Origin: a virus
Reading direction: 5' to 3' (one strand)
DNA: 30,722 nucleotides
Virus record (IMG/VR): IMGVR_UViG_3300007735_000595
Span: 1-30,722 of that record
In this document: one piece after another, positions 4,719 to 13,635 of the stretch
Layout: each line of letters opens with the position of its first letter
How positions within the stretch are numbered: position 1 is the first letter of the stretch
The notes under the pieces: generated by a model
Told to the model about the DNA's origin: nothing
Databases searched by the model: none
What the model saw: the letters and a program-made list of their open reading frames with translations, nothing else
Position numbers and translations under genes: made by a program

Positions 4719-6340
4719 GACTGCTGAACGTCGGCGGCAAACACATCAATCCGTTCGAGGAGCTGCGCGATATTGAGCGCGTCGAGTGCGAAACGTCGCT
4801 CTATACGTTCGTGCAGCGCGCGTGGCGCTACGTCGATCCGTCGCCGTTCGTGCACGGCTGGCCGCTCGAAGCGATGTGCGAGCACCTCGAAGCGGTCGCC
4901 GACGGCGACATACGCAAGCTGCTGATCAACATCCCGCCGCGTTGCGGCAAATCGAGCATTGTCAGTGTCTGCTTTCCGGCGTGGGTCTGGATACAGCGCG
5001 CGGAAACGGCGACGGCCGGGCCGCAGGTGCCGCTGCTGCATGCGTCGTACGCGATGTCGCTCGCGATGCGCGACAGCGTCAAGACGCGGCGCCTGATCGA
5101 GAGCCCGTGGTATCAGCGACTATGGGGCGAGCGCTTCCATCTCGTGGGCGACCAGAACACGAAGGGCCGCTTTCAGAACGACAAGCGAGGCGAGCGTCTG
5201 ATCACCGCGGTCGACGCGCGTGTCACCGGTGAAGGCGGCAACATCATCGTGGTCGACGATCCGAACGCGGCGAACGAAGCGCTGTCCGAGGCGCTGATCG
5301 AGACCACGAACGAATGGTGGGACGGCACGATGTCGACCCGCCTCAACGACGCGCGCACGGGCGCGTACATCGTGATCCAGCAGCGACTGGGCGAAGAGGA
5401 CTTGACCGGCCACATCCTCGACACCGACGAAGGCTGGACGCATCTCATGCTGCCGATGGAGTTCGAGCCTGAGCGCTCGTTCGTCACCAGCATCGGATGG
5501 GAAGACCCGCGCACCGAGGCAGGCGAGCTGCTGTGGCCTGATCGTTTCGCCGGCGAGCAGGTCGAGGTTCTGAAGAAGCGACTGGGCCCGTGGAAGGCCG
5601 CAGGTCAGTTGCAGCAGCGACCTGAACCGAAGGGCGGCGGCATCATCAAGCGCGACTGGTGGCAGCTGCACGATGCGCCCGCGTTTCCGCCGTTCGACTA
5701 CATCGTCGCCTCGCTCGACACCGCGTACACGACGAAGCAGGAGAACGATTTCAGCGCGCTCACGGTGTGGGGCATCTTTTCGTCCGACACCGTCGCGGTG
5801 CCGTCGAAGCAGGTCATGCGCGGCGAGCGGCTGACGAACGTCGACCCGCGCGACTACGCGCAGCAGTCGCCGAAGGTCATGCTCATGAATGCGTGGCAGG
5901 AGCGGCTCGAACTGCACGATCTCGTGCAACGCGTCGCCAAGACATGCAAGGACATGAAGGTCGACAGGCTGCTGATCGAAGACAAGGCGGCCGGCCACAG
6001 CGTGGCGCAGGAACTGCGACGCCTGTTCGGCTACGAGGACTTCGCCGTCCAGCTCGTCAATCCGGGCGCGCTCGACAAGGTGGCGCGTGTCTACTCGGTG
6101 CAGCACCTGTTCGCCGAGGGCATGATCCATGCGCCCGACCGCCAATGGGCCGAGATGGTGATCGGCCAGTGCTCGACGTTCCCCCGCGGCAAGCACGACG
6201 ACCTCGTCGACACCGTGAGCCAAGCGCTGACGCACCTGCGCCAGCTGCGCATGCTGACACGCAGCAGCGAGCACATTGCCGAAGTGGGCGAGAGCCTGCG
6301 CCACCGCGGCGCGTCGCCGGCGCCGCTCTATGGGATTTGA
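4715..6340 (+). CDS. terL: Terminase large subunit (packaging ATPase and nuclease)
   Basis: A 541-residue motor that cuts concatemeric DNA and drives it through the portal. The N-terminal ATPase carries a Walker A-like loop INIPPRCGKSS (about 71-81, Lys79) and Walker B NIIVVDDPN (about 176-184). The C-terminal RNase H-like nuclease carries SLDTAYTT (Asp335), LLIEDKAAGHS (Glu422) and GKHDDLVDT (Asp495/496/499). These are the expected acidic metal ligands, all intact. The length is normal for the family. The start overlaps the preceding stop (ATGA). After the stop comes the intergenic space with an operator-like palindrome, then the portal gene. The packaging mode (cohesive ends or headful) cannot be read from the sequence. 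Confidence 0.95.
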   Translation: MRLLNVGGKHINPFEELRDIERVECETSLYTFVQRAWRYVDPSPFVHGWPLEAMCEHLEAVADGDIRKLLINIPPRCGKSSIVSVCFPAWVWIQRAETATAGPQVPLLHASYAMSLAMRDSVKTRRLIESPWYQRLWGERFHLVGDQNTKGRFQNDKRGERLITAVDARVTGEGGNIIVVDDPNAANEALSEALIETTNEWWDGTMSTRLNDARTGAYIVIQQRLGEEDLTGHILDTDEGWTHLMLPMEFEPERSFVTSIGWEDPRTEAGELLWPDRFAGEQVEVLKKRLGPWKAAGQLQQRPEPKGGGIIKRDWWQLHDAPAFPPFDYIVASLDTAYTTKQENDFSALTVWGIFSSDTVAVPSKQVMRGERLTNVDPRDYAQQSPKVMLMNAWQERLELHDLVQRVAKTCKDMKVDRLLIEDKAAGHSVAQELRRLFGYEDFAVQLVNPGALDKVARVYSVQHLFAEGMIHAPDRQWAEMVIGQCSTFPRGKHDDLVDTVSQALTHLRQLRMLTRSSEHIAEVGESLRHRGASPAPLYGI

Positions 6341-6381
6341 CATCCTGTCAGTAGTATGGCAGCCGCCGCCTGTGGTATCTT
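6337..6381 (+). promoter_or_regulatory. terL-portal intergenic site: palindrome and possible extended -10
   Basis: TTGACATCCTGTCAG (6337-6351) overlaps the terL stop and matches the TGACA-N3-TGTCA motif. Downstream, TGG-TATCTT (6373-6381) resembles an extended -10 21 bases before the portal ATG, but no -35 lies at 17 bases. It may be a regulated internal promoter for the structural genes. Evidence is moderate for the palindrome and weak for the promoter. Confidence 0.35.
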
Positions 6382-6402
6382 GACTGCTTGCGAGGTCCGT
6401 GA

Positions 6403-8769
6403 ATGGCTCTGGTGCCGGGGTTGAGCCCCAACATTCGTTTGGTTGAACCCGACCCCGGCGAGTTGCCGCCGGGCGAGGACGTCGTCGTCGAGAACGCACC
6501 GGAGAACGCCGACGTCGAGCATGTCGACGATAAGGGCAACGTCATCAAGATCGACCATCCTGACGGCTCGATCACGATCAGCCTCGACGGCAAGCCGGTC
6601 GAGGAAGCCGAAGACGCCTACGACGAAGGCTGGTTCGCGAACCTCGCCGACAAGATCGACGGCCTCGAACTGTCGCGCGTCGCGGACGACCTGATCCGCG
6701 CCATCGGCGACGACATCGACAGCCGCAAGGACTGGATTGAGGATCGCGCGCAGGGCATCAAGCTGCTGGGCCTGAAGATCGAAGTGCCGGGCATTGGCGG
6801 CGCCGCCGAAGGCGCGCCTGTCGAGGGCATGAACCGTGTGCGCCATCCACTGCTGCTCGAAGCGGTGTTGCGCTTTCAGGCGAACGCGCGCTCCGAGCTG
6901 CTGCCGACCGACGGCCCGGTCAAGATCAGGGTCGACGACAACAACGCGACGTTCCAGACAGACCGCATGGCCGACGCGCTGGAGCGCGACCTCAATCACT
7001 ACCTGACGGCCATCGCCACCGAGTACTATCCCGACACCGACCGCATGCTGTTGATGCTTGGCTTCGGCGGGCTTGCGTTCAAGAAGGTCTACTATTGCCC
7101 GCTGCGCAATCGACCGGTCAGCGAGACGGTCGACGCCGAGGACCTGATCGTCAACGCGGCAGCGACCGACATTCGCAGCGCCAAGCGCGTCACGCATCGC
7201 GTGATGATGCGGCCGAGCACGGTCAAGCGTTTGCAAATCCTCGGCACGTATCGCGACGTGCCGCTCTCGACGCCGACGCCGCAGCAGCTCAACAGCGCGC
7301 AGCGAGAGAAGAAGGCGCAGCAGGGCGTCGAACCGGAGGCGCTGAACCCGGAAGATCGCGACCGCGAAATCTACGAGTGCTACTGCGAGCTGAACATCAA
7401 GGGCTACGAGCACAAGTGGAAGGGCAAGGAGAGCGGCCTCGAAATCCCGTGGCGCGTGACCATCGACGTCAGCACCAAGCAAATCCTGAGCATTGTCCGC
7501 AACTACGATCCCGACACCGCCGAACTGCCCGAGGCGCGCGCGGTGTTCGTGCCGTACACGTTCGTGCCGGGCTTCGGTTTCTATCCGATTGGCCTGCTGC
7601 ACATCCTCGGCAACACGACGAACGCGGTGACCGCGGCGTGGCGCGAGCTGCTCGACGCGGGCATGTACGCGAACTTCCCCGGCTTCCTGTTCAGCGACGC
7701 GGGGGGTCGGCAGAACAGCAACATCTTCCGTGTGCCGCCCGGCGGCGGCGCGCTCGTGAAGACGGGCGGCATGCCGATCAATCAGGCGATCTCGCCGCTG
7801 CCGTACAAGGAGCCGTCGCAGGCGCTGATGGCACTGGTCGAGAACATCGCCCAGACCGGTCAGCGGCTGGGCGGCACGTCGGAGCAGGCCACTGGCGAAG
7901 GCAGGGCCGATGCGCCCGTCGGCACGACGCTGGCGCTGATCGAGCAGGCGCAGAAAATCCTGAACAGTGTGCATAAGCGCATGCACTCCGCTCAGGCCGA
8001 GGAGTTTCAGCTGCTCGTCAAGTGTTTCAAAGAGCACCCCGACAGCTTCTGGCAGCGTAATCGCAAGCCCGCGTTCCAGTGGGACGAGAAGACGTTCCGC
8101 GACGCGCTCGACATGTACGCGCAGGCGCTGGTGCCGCAGGCGGACCCAAACACGGCGAGCCACACGCAGCGCATCGTCAAGGTCATGGCGCTGAAGCAGC
8201 TGCAGGGCCTGAGTCCGACGCTCTACGATCCGATTGCGGTCGACACGGCGGCGCTGCAGGCGCTGGGCTGGAACAACCCGGAGCAGTTCTTCGTGCCGCC
8301 GAGTGCGATGAACCGCCCGCCGCTCGAAGTGCAGAAGGGCATGGAAGAGCTGAAGCTCAAGCAGAGCGACCAGCAGATCAAGCGCGAGGCGCTCGCCCAG
8401 AAGGCGCAGGCAGACGCCGGCAAGCTGCAGCTCGAAGGCCAGCGCGTGCAGGTCGAGGCAATGAAGGCGCAGCAGCCGACGGGGCTGGCGCCGCCCGAGG
8501 ACAAGAGCCAAGAGATGGCGCTGAAGGCGGCCGACATCGCGGCCAAGGCCAAGGACGTGCAGTTCAAGCAGGAACGCGCGCTCAAGGAAGACGAGAACCG
8601 CGACCTCGAACGGCAGGCAAGCCTGCAGGAAGCGAACCTGCGACTGGTGGGCGACCTGATGAAGACCAAGACGGCGCAGGCGCACGCCACGACCGAACGC
8701 GAAGCCCAGCACGCGCATGAGATCGCGCTCGAACGTCTGCGGCCGAAACCCGCGCCGAAGAAGCCGTGA
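6403..8769 (+). CDS. Portal protein (head-tail connector, podovirus type)
   Basis: A 788-residue protein in the expected place after terL and long, as in P22-like and Bcep22-like portals. The N terminus is acidic (about 1-75: VVVENAPENADVEHVDD and a beta-rich segment). The central clip/wing/stem region (about 100-560) includes RFQANARSELLPTDGPVK, GFGGLAFKKVYY, FVPYTFVPGFGFYPIGLLHILG and the TLALIEQAQKILNSVHKRMHSAQ helix. Residues about 645-788 form a long Gln/Lys/Ala helix (KLKQSDQQIKREALAQKAQ) that fits a barrel reaching into the head. It makes the dodecameric ring for DNA entry and exit. It overlaps the next gene by four bases (GTGA). Assignment rests on these features and synteny. Confidence 0.85.
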   Translation: MALVPGLSPNIRLVEPDPGELPPGEDVVVENAPENADVEHVDDKGNVIKIDHPDGSITISLDGKPVEEAEDAYDEGWFANLADKIDGLELSRVADDLIRAIGDDIDSRKDWIEDRAQGIKLLGLKIEVPGIGGAAEGAPVEGMNRVRHPLLLEAVLRFQANARSELLPTDGPVKIRVDDNNATFQTDRMADALERDLNHYLTAIATEYYPDTDRMLLMLGFGGLAFKKVYYCPLRNRPVSETVDAEDLIVNAAATDIRSAKRVTHRVMMRPSTVKRLQILGTYRDVPLSTPTPQQLNSAQREKKAQQGVEPEALNPEDRDREIYECYCELNIKGYEHKWKGKESGLEIPWRVTIDVSTKQILSIVRNYDPDTAELPEARAVFVPYTFVPGFGFYPIGLLHILGNTTNAVTAAWRELLDAGMYANFPGFLFSDAGGRQNSNIFRVPPGGGALVKTGGMPINQAISPLPYKEPSQALMALVENIAQTGQRLGGTSEQATGEGRADAPVGTTLALIEQAQKILNSVHKRMHSAQAEEFQLLVKCFKEHPDSFWQRNRKPAFQWDEKTFRDALDMYAQALVPQADPNTASHTQRIVKVMALKQLQGLSPTLYDPIAVDTAALQALGWNNPEQFFVPPSAMNRPPLEVQKGMEELKLKQSDQQIKREALAQKAQADAGKLQLEGQRVQVEAMKAQQPTGLAPPEDKSQEMALKAADIAAKAKDVQFKQERALKEDENRDLERQASLQEANLRLVGDLMKTKTAQAHATTEREAQHAHEIALERLRPKPAPKKP

Positions 8770-11700
8770 CCAAAAAGGTTGCCCGCCGTGCCCTAATGGT
8801 CGCCCGCGATCAGCGCGCGCTCTTGCGTCGCGTCGCCAACATCTATCCGGGTCCGGGCGGCGGCCTCGATCCGTCACCCGGCGGCGGTGGCTACGCAGGG
8901 CCGGGCGGCGGCAAGTATATTGGCCCGTCGCACTATGCTGATGGCGGCAACGTCCCGCCCTTCAAGTTGAAAAGCGGCGCCGCCGACCTGATCGAGCAGA
9001 AGGGCCAGAAGAAGGCGCTGCCGGCGCAGTTCGCGGCGATGCCCGGCATCAAGCCCGACGAGATCAAGCACAGCGGCTTTGCCGACTTGCCTGCGAAGGC
9101 CATCCCGCGCGAGGAAGCCGCGAGGCACCTGCGCGAGCACGCGGTACCGATTGAGGAGATGACGTACGAGGGCGATAATCCACAGTCAGCGAAGGCTCGT
9201 TATGGGCGTGATGGAAGTTTGGAGCTTCCCGGCGGGCAGAATTATCGCGAAGTTCTGTTGCACACGCCCTCTGAACCGCATGTGCCGTCGCCTGAATTAA
9301 ATGAAGCGCACAAGCGCATGGAAGCGGCGTCACAAGCATATGATGAGGCACTTTTAGACCAACTCAGCAAAAACCCGCGTCTTTCAGATGACGATTATCG
9401 ACGCGCTTCTAACGAGGTCGATGCGGCACGCATAGCGTTCAATCGCCTTGAAGAAGCTGACCAGCGCAAAAAAGAAACCGCTGGGTTCCGTAGCGGCCAT
9501 TGGGATGACGTTCCCAACGTCCTCGCCCACATCCGCATGTCCGACCGCAAGGGACCGAACGGCGAGAAGGTGCTGCATGTCGAGGAAGTGCAGAGCGACT
9601 GGGGCCAGAAGGGACGCGAAGAGGGGTTTGCGAAATCACCGGCAAAAATTTACGAAGTGTACAACACTCGGTCGGGCAATAAGTCTCAACCGTTCGAGAC
9701 TCTTGACGAGGCGCGTAAGTATCACGCGTCACTTCCCGAGACCGTACGCGGTATGACGGAAGTACGCGACCGCGATCTTCCGGGTGAACCGGGCATTCCT
9801 CACGGCCCCTACGTCGACAACACCCAGAAGTGGACCGACCTCGCGCTGAAGCGCGTGCTGCACGAAGCCGCGCACGGCGGCTACGACAAGGTCGTCGTCA
9901 CGCCGGGTAACGAGCAGAACAAGCGTTATTCGCTGGCAAAACATGCCACGGCGTTGGAGCACTCCAAGAACCCTAACGGGACATATCGAGTAGATGCCCA
10001 TCTCCCTGACGGAGACAATCATCTCCTTGGCGATGAACTCTCCGAGCAAAAACTTTCAGCGCAAGTTGGCAAAGAAATCGCGCAAAAAATTGTGCGCGGC
10101 GAAGGCGAAACGCACCCATCTTTGAACGGCAAAGTACTGCGGGGACTTGACCTTGAAGTTGGTGGTAGCGGCATGCGCGGCTACTACGACAACATCCTGC
10201 CGAAGCGGCTGCAGGCACTCGCGCAGCAGCACGACCCGAAGGCCAAGGTGCATTTGAATGGCGATGCTCTGGCGCCGGCCGAATTCAAACCGGACTACGA
10301 TGCGGCCAGCGATTATGCTGCCGACTACGGGCGCGACGAACGTGATCGGGAGCAACTTGTCGAACAACATGTCAACGATCAGTTTCGTGATTACCAGAAA
10401 ACGGCGAAAGACACGCCGCTTCACAGCCTCGACGTCACGCCGCAGATGCGCGATAGCATCAAGGCCAACGGCTTCAACCAGTTCAAGCGCGGCGGCGAAG
10501 TCGACGATCCTATTGCGAACTGGCACTGGCGTCCTCTTGAGGACGTGCGCAACGAGCTGCAACTCGATGAAATACCAAGCCACGTCCACAAGTTTGGCGA
10601 ATTCATGGACGAAACCGCGCGCCGCGCTACCACGCACGGCCTGACACCGCGCGATCTGATCAAGGCTTACGCGATCACTCGTGCCAGCATCGGCCGGCGC
10701 GCGCTGCCGGCGGAGACGTTGCGCAAGGCCTTCACTGAGTTGCCGCCGGATGTTACGGGTCGCGTGCGTCCCGAAGGCGCAATGGGCCACTGGTTGCACA
10801 CCAAGATGGGCCAGCGATATCTCGACGAAGCCGAGGCCGGCCGCGTCGATGAAGAAGCCATCGAGCACGCGCGCAATACCATGCGGCGGTTCGGCAAGGA
10901 CCAGACCGAACCGATGGCGTTGCGTTGGGCGGCTCTCAACTTGCCGGGCAAAGAAGGCCGCGTGTCGGAGCTGATTGCGCGCGCACACCGCGGTCAAAGC
11001 GCTCCCGAAGAGTGGCGCGGCGAAATGCGCATGCCGGGCATCGCTGAGAGTAAAGCAGGCTTCCTTGCTTCGATGCTGGGCCGCGGCGATCAGCCGACGC
11101 TCGATGCGCGTCAGCTCATTTTGCATACTGGCCAGCCGACAAAAGACGCGGCGCCAATCTTGAGTCGTAAAGGCGCCTCCGAGGCCGCCGTCAACCGGCT
11201 GGCCGGGCGCCAATCGGAACTGAAACTGAAACACGACCCGGAGATGTCGCCGTTCTACCAGCACCTTGCTCACCACACGATTTGGGACAAGGCCGCCGGC
11301 GAAGAAACGACGCATGAAGACCTGATGCGCGCGCTGCGCGGAGCCAAGCGCGGCGGCCGCCAAACCGAGAAGCCGCTTTCTCTGATCGCGTCGCATCCTG
11401 TCGTGCAAGGTATGGCGGCCGCGCTGCCTGCAGAGGCCGAATTGAAGGCATTGCTGCGCAAAGCGGGTATCGTTCGTCCGTACGAGCAGCCGAACAAGGA
11501 AAACATCGAGAAAGCGCTCAAGATTGCGCGCACTTACGCAATGCCGCTGGGCGCGGGCGCGTCTACCAGTGAGCTTGACCCCAGCGCGTACTACAACGTG
11601 GCGCAACCCGTCGCCGCGCGCGACGTGATGACCAAGACACTGGCGACGAAAGGATACTCGCTCAAGCCCGAAAACCCGATGTCGTGGAGCGACTTTGCTT

Positions 11701-12701
11701 CCATCGGCAAGGGCGGCCATGTCTTGAACTTGTCAGGCGACCGCACGCGCTTTGGAACGGTGCACGAGATCAACGGCAAGAAACTTAACTGGCCGGTCAA
11801 GGTCTTTGCAGGCCCCGACTACATTCGCGAGCCCGTCAAAGGGCGTGCATGGGCCAGCGGCAGCGGCGTCGTCAGCGGATTGAATTCGCTTGTACGCGAG
11901 CTGTCGAAAAAAGGCCCTGTGTTCGGCATGTATTCGCCGTATGGCGGTACCGGCGGCGACTTTGCGCATCACATGTTTGACGCCGTGATGGCTCAGGTGA
12001 ATCCTGATGACTTAACCAAGGGCGCCAAGAACAAGTTCGACGTCGCGATGCGCAACGGGCGTTTCATCATGGGCGGCACCGACAAGATCGACAAAATACG
12101 CGACCGCGTTAAGCAAAAGATGGGCGCTTGGCCCGGCATCGACAACCCGAAGAAGGCCAGCGAGTTTGCACGTACCAAGCTGACCGGCGACGAACGCAAG
12201 GCCATCCTTGAATATCTCGACAAAAAAATGTGGACCGACGAGGGTTTCCCGCATGTCGGTATCACGCGTGTTGCCGTCACCGACCCGAAGCTGTTGGGCG
12301 TGCCGCAGAATGTGATCGGCGGCAACGTGGCGCTGCTCAAACCTTCGGAAAAACTTCCCTCGTCGCAACATCCGTCTTTTCCTGCGGGCATGGCCGGCGA
12401 ATATGTCGGCACAGTGCCGTTCTCGCCGCGGCACTACGCTCTGCCGGTGTCGACTGCGCATTTTGCAAAGACGCCGTCTGCAGGCAAAGGCATTCATGTT
12501 GATCCATATTCGCTCGATCCTATGGCGCGGGCAGGGTATCGCACGCTCTTCGAGCGCAATTATGTACTTGAGCCTGTCTCGCAGCAGATGGTTGAAGGAG
12601 CTGAAGAGGGGATCAAAAAGATGCCCCTATACGGTTTGAAAACAGGCGGTAATGTCATCGCCCGCGCCTTGAAGATCGCAAGGAAGACCAATGGCCGATA
12701 A
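8766..12701 (+). CDS. Giant multidomain (polyvalent-type) virion-associated protein, 1311 residues
   Basis: GTG start overlapping the portal stop. Residues 1-65 are basic then Gly-rich (YPGPGGGLDPSPGGGGYAG), ending ADGGNV. About 90-570 is a domain found in many large phage polyvalent proteins: PGIKPDEIKHSGF, LPGGQNYREVLLHTP, FRSGHWDDVPNVLAHIRMSD, VEEVQSDWGQKGREEGF, WTDLALKRVLHEAAHGGYDKV, GMRGYYDNILPKRL and VTPQMRDSI, closing with FKRGGEV. A charged coiled-coil insert sits at about 176-240. The rest (580-1290) holds further unassigned domains, including LDPSAYYNVAQPVAARDV and VFGMYSPYGGTGGDFAHHMFDAVM. The C terminus is TGGNVIARALKIARK. No catalytic site is certain. It is probably an internal protein injected with DNA, since such proteins are often near portals. 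It overlaps the next gene by 11 bases. Confidence 0.7.
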   Translation: MTKKVARRALMVARDQRALLRRVANIYPGPGGGLDPSPGGGGYAGPGGGKYIGPSHYADGGNVPPFKLKSGAADLIEQKGQKKALPAQFAAMPGIKPDEIKHSGFADLPAKAIPREEAARHLREHAVPIEEMTYEGDNPQSAKARYGRDGSLELPGGQNYREVLLHTPSEPHVPSPELNEAHKRMEAASQAYDEALLDQLSKNPRLSDDDYRRASNEVDAARIAFNRLEEADQRKKETAGFRSGHWDDVPNVLAHIRMSDRKGPNGEKVLHVEEVQSDWGQKGREEGFAKSPAKIYEVYNTRSGNKSQPFETLDEARKYHASLPETVRGMTEVRDRDLPGEPGIPHGPYVDNTQKWTDLALKRVLHEAAHGGYDKVVVTPGNEQNKRYSLAKHATALEHSKNPNGTYRVDAHLPDGDNHLLGDELSEQKLSAQVGKEIAQKIVRGEGETHPSLNGKVLRGLDLEVGGSGMRGYYDNILPKRLQALAQQHDPKAKVHLNGDALAPAEFKPDYDAASDYAADYGRDERDREQLVEQHVNDQFRDYQKTAKDTPLHSLDVTPQMRDSIKANGFNQFKRGGEVDDPIANWHWRPLEDVRNELQLDEIPSHVHKFGEFMDETARRATTHGLTPRDLIKAYAITRASIGRRALPAETLRKAFTELPPDVTGRVRPEGAMGHWLHTKMGQRYLDEAEAGRVDEEAIEHARNTMRRFGKDQTEPMALRWAALNLPGKEGRVSELIARAHRGQSAPEEWRGEMRMPGIAESKAGFLASMLGRGDQPTLDARQLILHTGQPTKDAAPILSRKGASEAAVNRLAGRQSELKLKHDPEMSPFYQHLAHHTIWDKAAGEETTHEDLMRALRGAKRGGRQTEKPLSLIASHPVVQGMAAALPAEAELKALLRKAGIVRPYEQPNKENIEKALKIARTYAMPLGAGASTSELDPSAYYNVAQPVAARDVMTKTLATKGYSLKPENPMSWSDFASIGKGGHVLNLSGDRTRFGTVHEINGKKLNWPVKVFAGPDYIREPVKGRAWASGSGVVSGLNSLVRELSKKGPVFGMYSPYGGTGGDFAHHMFDAVMAQVNPDDLTKGAKNKFDVAMRNGRFIMGGTDKIDKIRDRVKQKMGAWPGIDNPKKASEFARTKLTGDERKAILEYLDKKMWTDEGFPHVGITRVAVTDPKLLGVPQNVIGGNVALLKPSEKLPSSQHPSFPAGMAGEYVGTVPFSPRHYALPVSTAHFAKTPSAGKGIHVDPYSLDPMARAGYRTLFERNYVLEPVSQQMVEGAEEGIKKMPLYGLKTGGNVIARALKIARKTNGR

Positions 12702-13635
12702 CATCAATCAATACGGGCAGAGCCTGCGTGGCGCTTTTGCGCAGCTTCTTGGCCAGTCGCCCCAGACTACTGCACCGGCGGCGCCGTCGACCGCGCCGCA
12801 AGTCGCCGCGCCCGCCGCGCAGAACTGGTCCGGGTTACTCAACGCCGGCGGCAATGACGCCTACAAAAAGATGCTGGCACAAGTCGGCGATATAGATAAA
12901 ATTTTTGCGCCGCAAAAACCTTACACGCCACCTGCGCCCCCCGTACCTATATCGTCGCCGCCACCGTCTTCGGCACCTGTTGTAACAGCAGATTACGGAG
13001 GAACGGGATCATGGGGTGATAGCGCTGGAGGCGGGAACGCTGGCGTTGGCGGGCCGGGTGCTGCTGGTGCTGCTGGCGACGCGGCGGCTGCCGCGGCGGC
13101 TGGTACGGGAGACGGCTTTAAGCGCGGCGGGCTCGTTTTGCCCACGGAAGCGCAGAAGCACGCCGGCAATTACAAGAAGCATCACATCAGCTTCCACGGC
13201 CTGCCGGTCTCCATTGAGACGCCGAAAGGCGCGACACGGGAAGGCAAGGACCCGAACGGCAAAGCGTGGCGCTGCACGATGCCGGCCGACTACGGCTACA
13301 TCAAGCGCACGGAAGGTGCCGACGGCGACCACGTTGACGTGTTCGTCGGGCCCGACCGCGACAGCCGTATGGTGTTCATAATCAACCAGAATGATCATCG
13401 AACTGGACACTTCGATGAGCACAAGGCAATGCTTGCGTACTCTTCGGAGCGCGCGGCGGTTGCCGATTACGTGAAGGCCTTCAGTGACGGCAAGGGCCAC
13501 GACCGCATCCGTTCGGTCGAGCCGATGTCGTTGGAGGCATTCAAGCACTGGCTGAAGCGGGGCAAGACCAAGTCGCCCGCCAAGTCGAAGTCCATCATCG
13601 AGCACGCGCTCGCGGTCATAAGGAGCAAGAAATGA
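12691..13635 (+). CDS. Inorganic-pyrophosphatase-like domain protein (virion module)
   Basis: A 314-residue protein. Residues 1-140 are a low-complexity Ala/Pro/Gly linker (PAAPSTAPQVAAPAAQ; PPAPPVPISSPPP; poly-Ala) ending FKRGGLV (143-149). Residues about 157-290 resemble the pyrophosphatase-like domain of phage polyvalent proteins: KHHISFHGLPVSIETPKG, then MPADYGYIKRTEGADGDHVDVFVG. The latter carries the Asp-x-Asp-x-x-Asp-Val metal cluster (Asp211, Asp213, Asp216) of soluble pyrophosphatases, with His in place of the usual Pro. The C-terminal IIEHALAVIRSKK echoes the ALKIARK end of the preceding giant protein. Hydrolysis of pyrophosphate or a related phosphoester is inferred. It overlaps its neighbours on both sides, and a structural use of the fold is also possible. 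Confidence 0.75.
   Translation: MADNINQYGQSLRGAFAQLLGQSPQTTAPAAPSTAPQVAAPAAQNWSGLLNAGGNDAYKKMLAQVGDIDKIFAPQKPYTPPAPPVPISSPPPSSAPVVTADYGGTGSWGDSAGGGNAGVGGPGAAGAAGDAAAAAAAGTGDGFKRGGLVLPTEAQKHAGNYKKHHISFHGLPVSIETPKGATREGKDPNGKAWRCTMPADYGYIKRTEGADGDHVDVFVGPDRDSRMVFIINQNDHRTGHFDEHKAMLAYSSERAAVADYVKAFSDGKGHDRIRSVEPMSLEAFKHWLKRGKTKSPAKSKSIIEHALAVIRSKK

Noticed and set aside
6337-6342. TTGACA as a -35 box for the portal gene
   Set aside because: No -10 lies 15-19 bases downstream. The TATCTT at 6376-6381 is 33 bases away. The site is better explained as half of a palindrome.
5120-6499. 459-codon minus-strand frame across terL
   Set aside because: Shadow frame of the terminase gene with low-complexity Arg/Leu/His composition and no promoter or ribosome-binding site.
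6328-8877. 849-codon open frame on the minus strand across the portal gene
   Set aside because: It is a shadow of GC-rich third positions in the portal gene: an Arg/Leu/Gln/His-rich product with no domain, and a portal with all expected features lies opposite.
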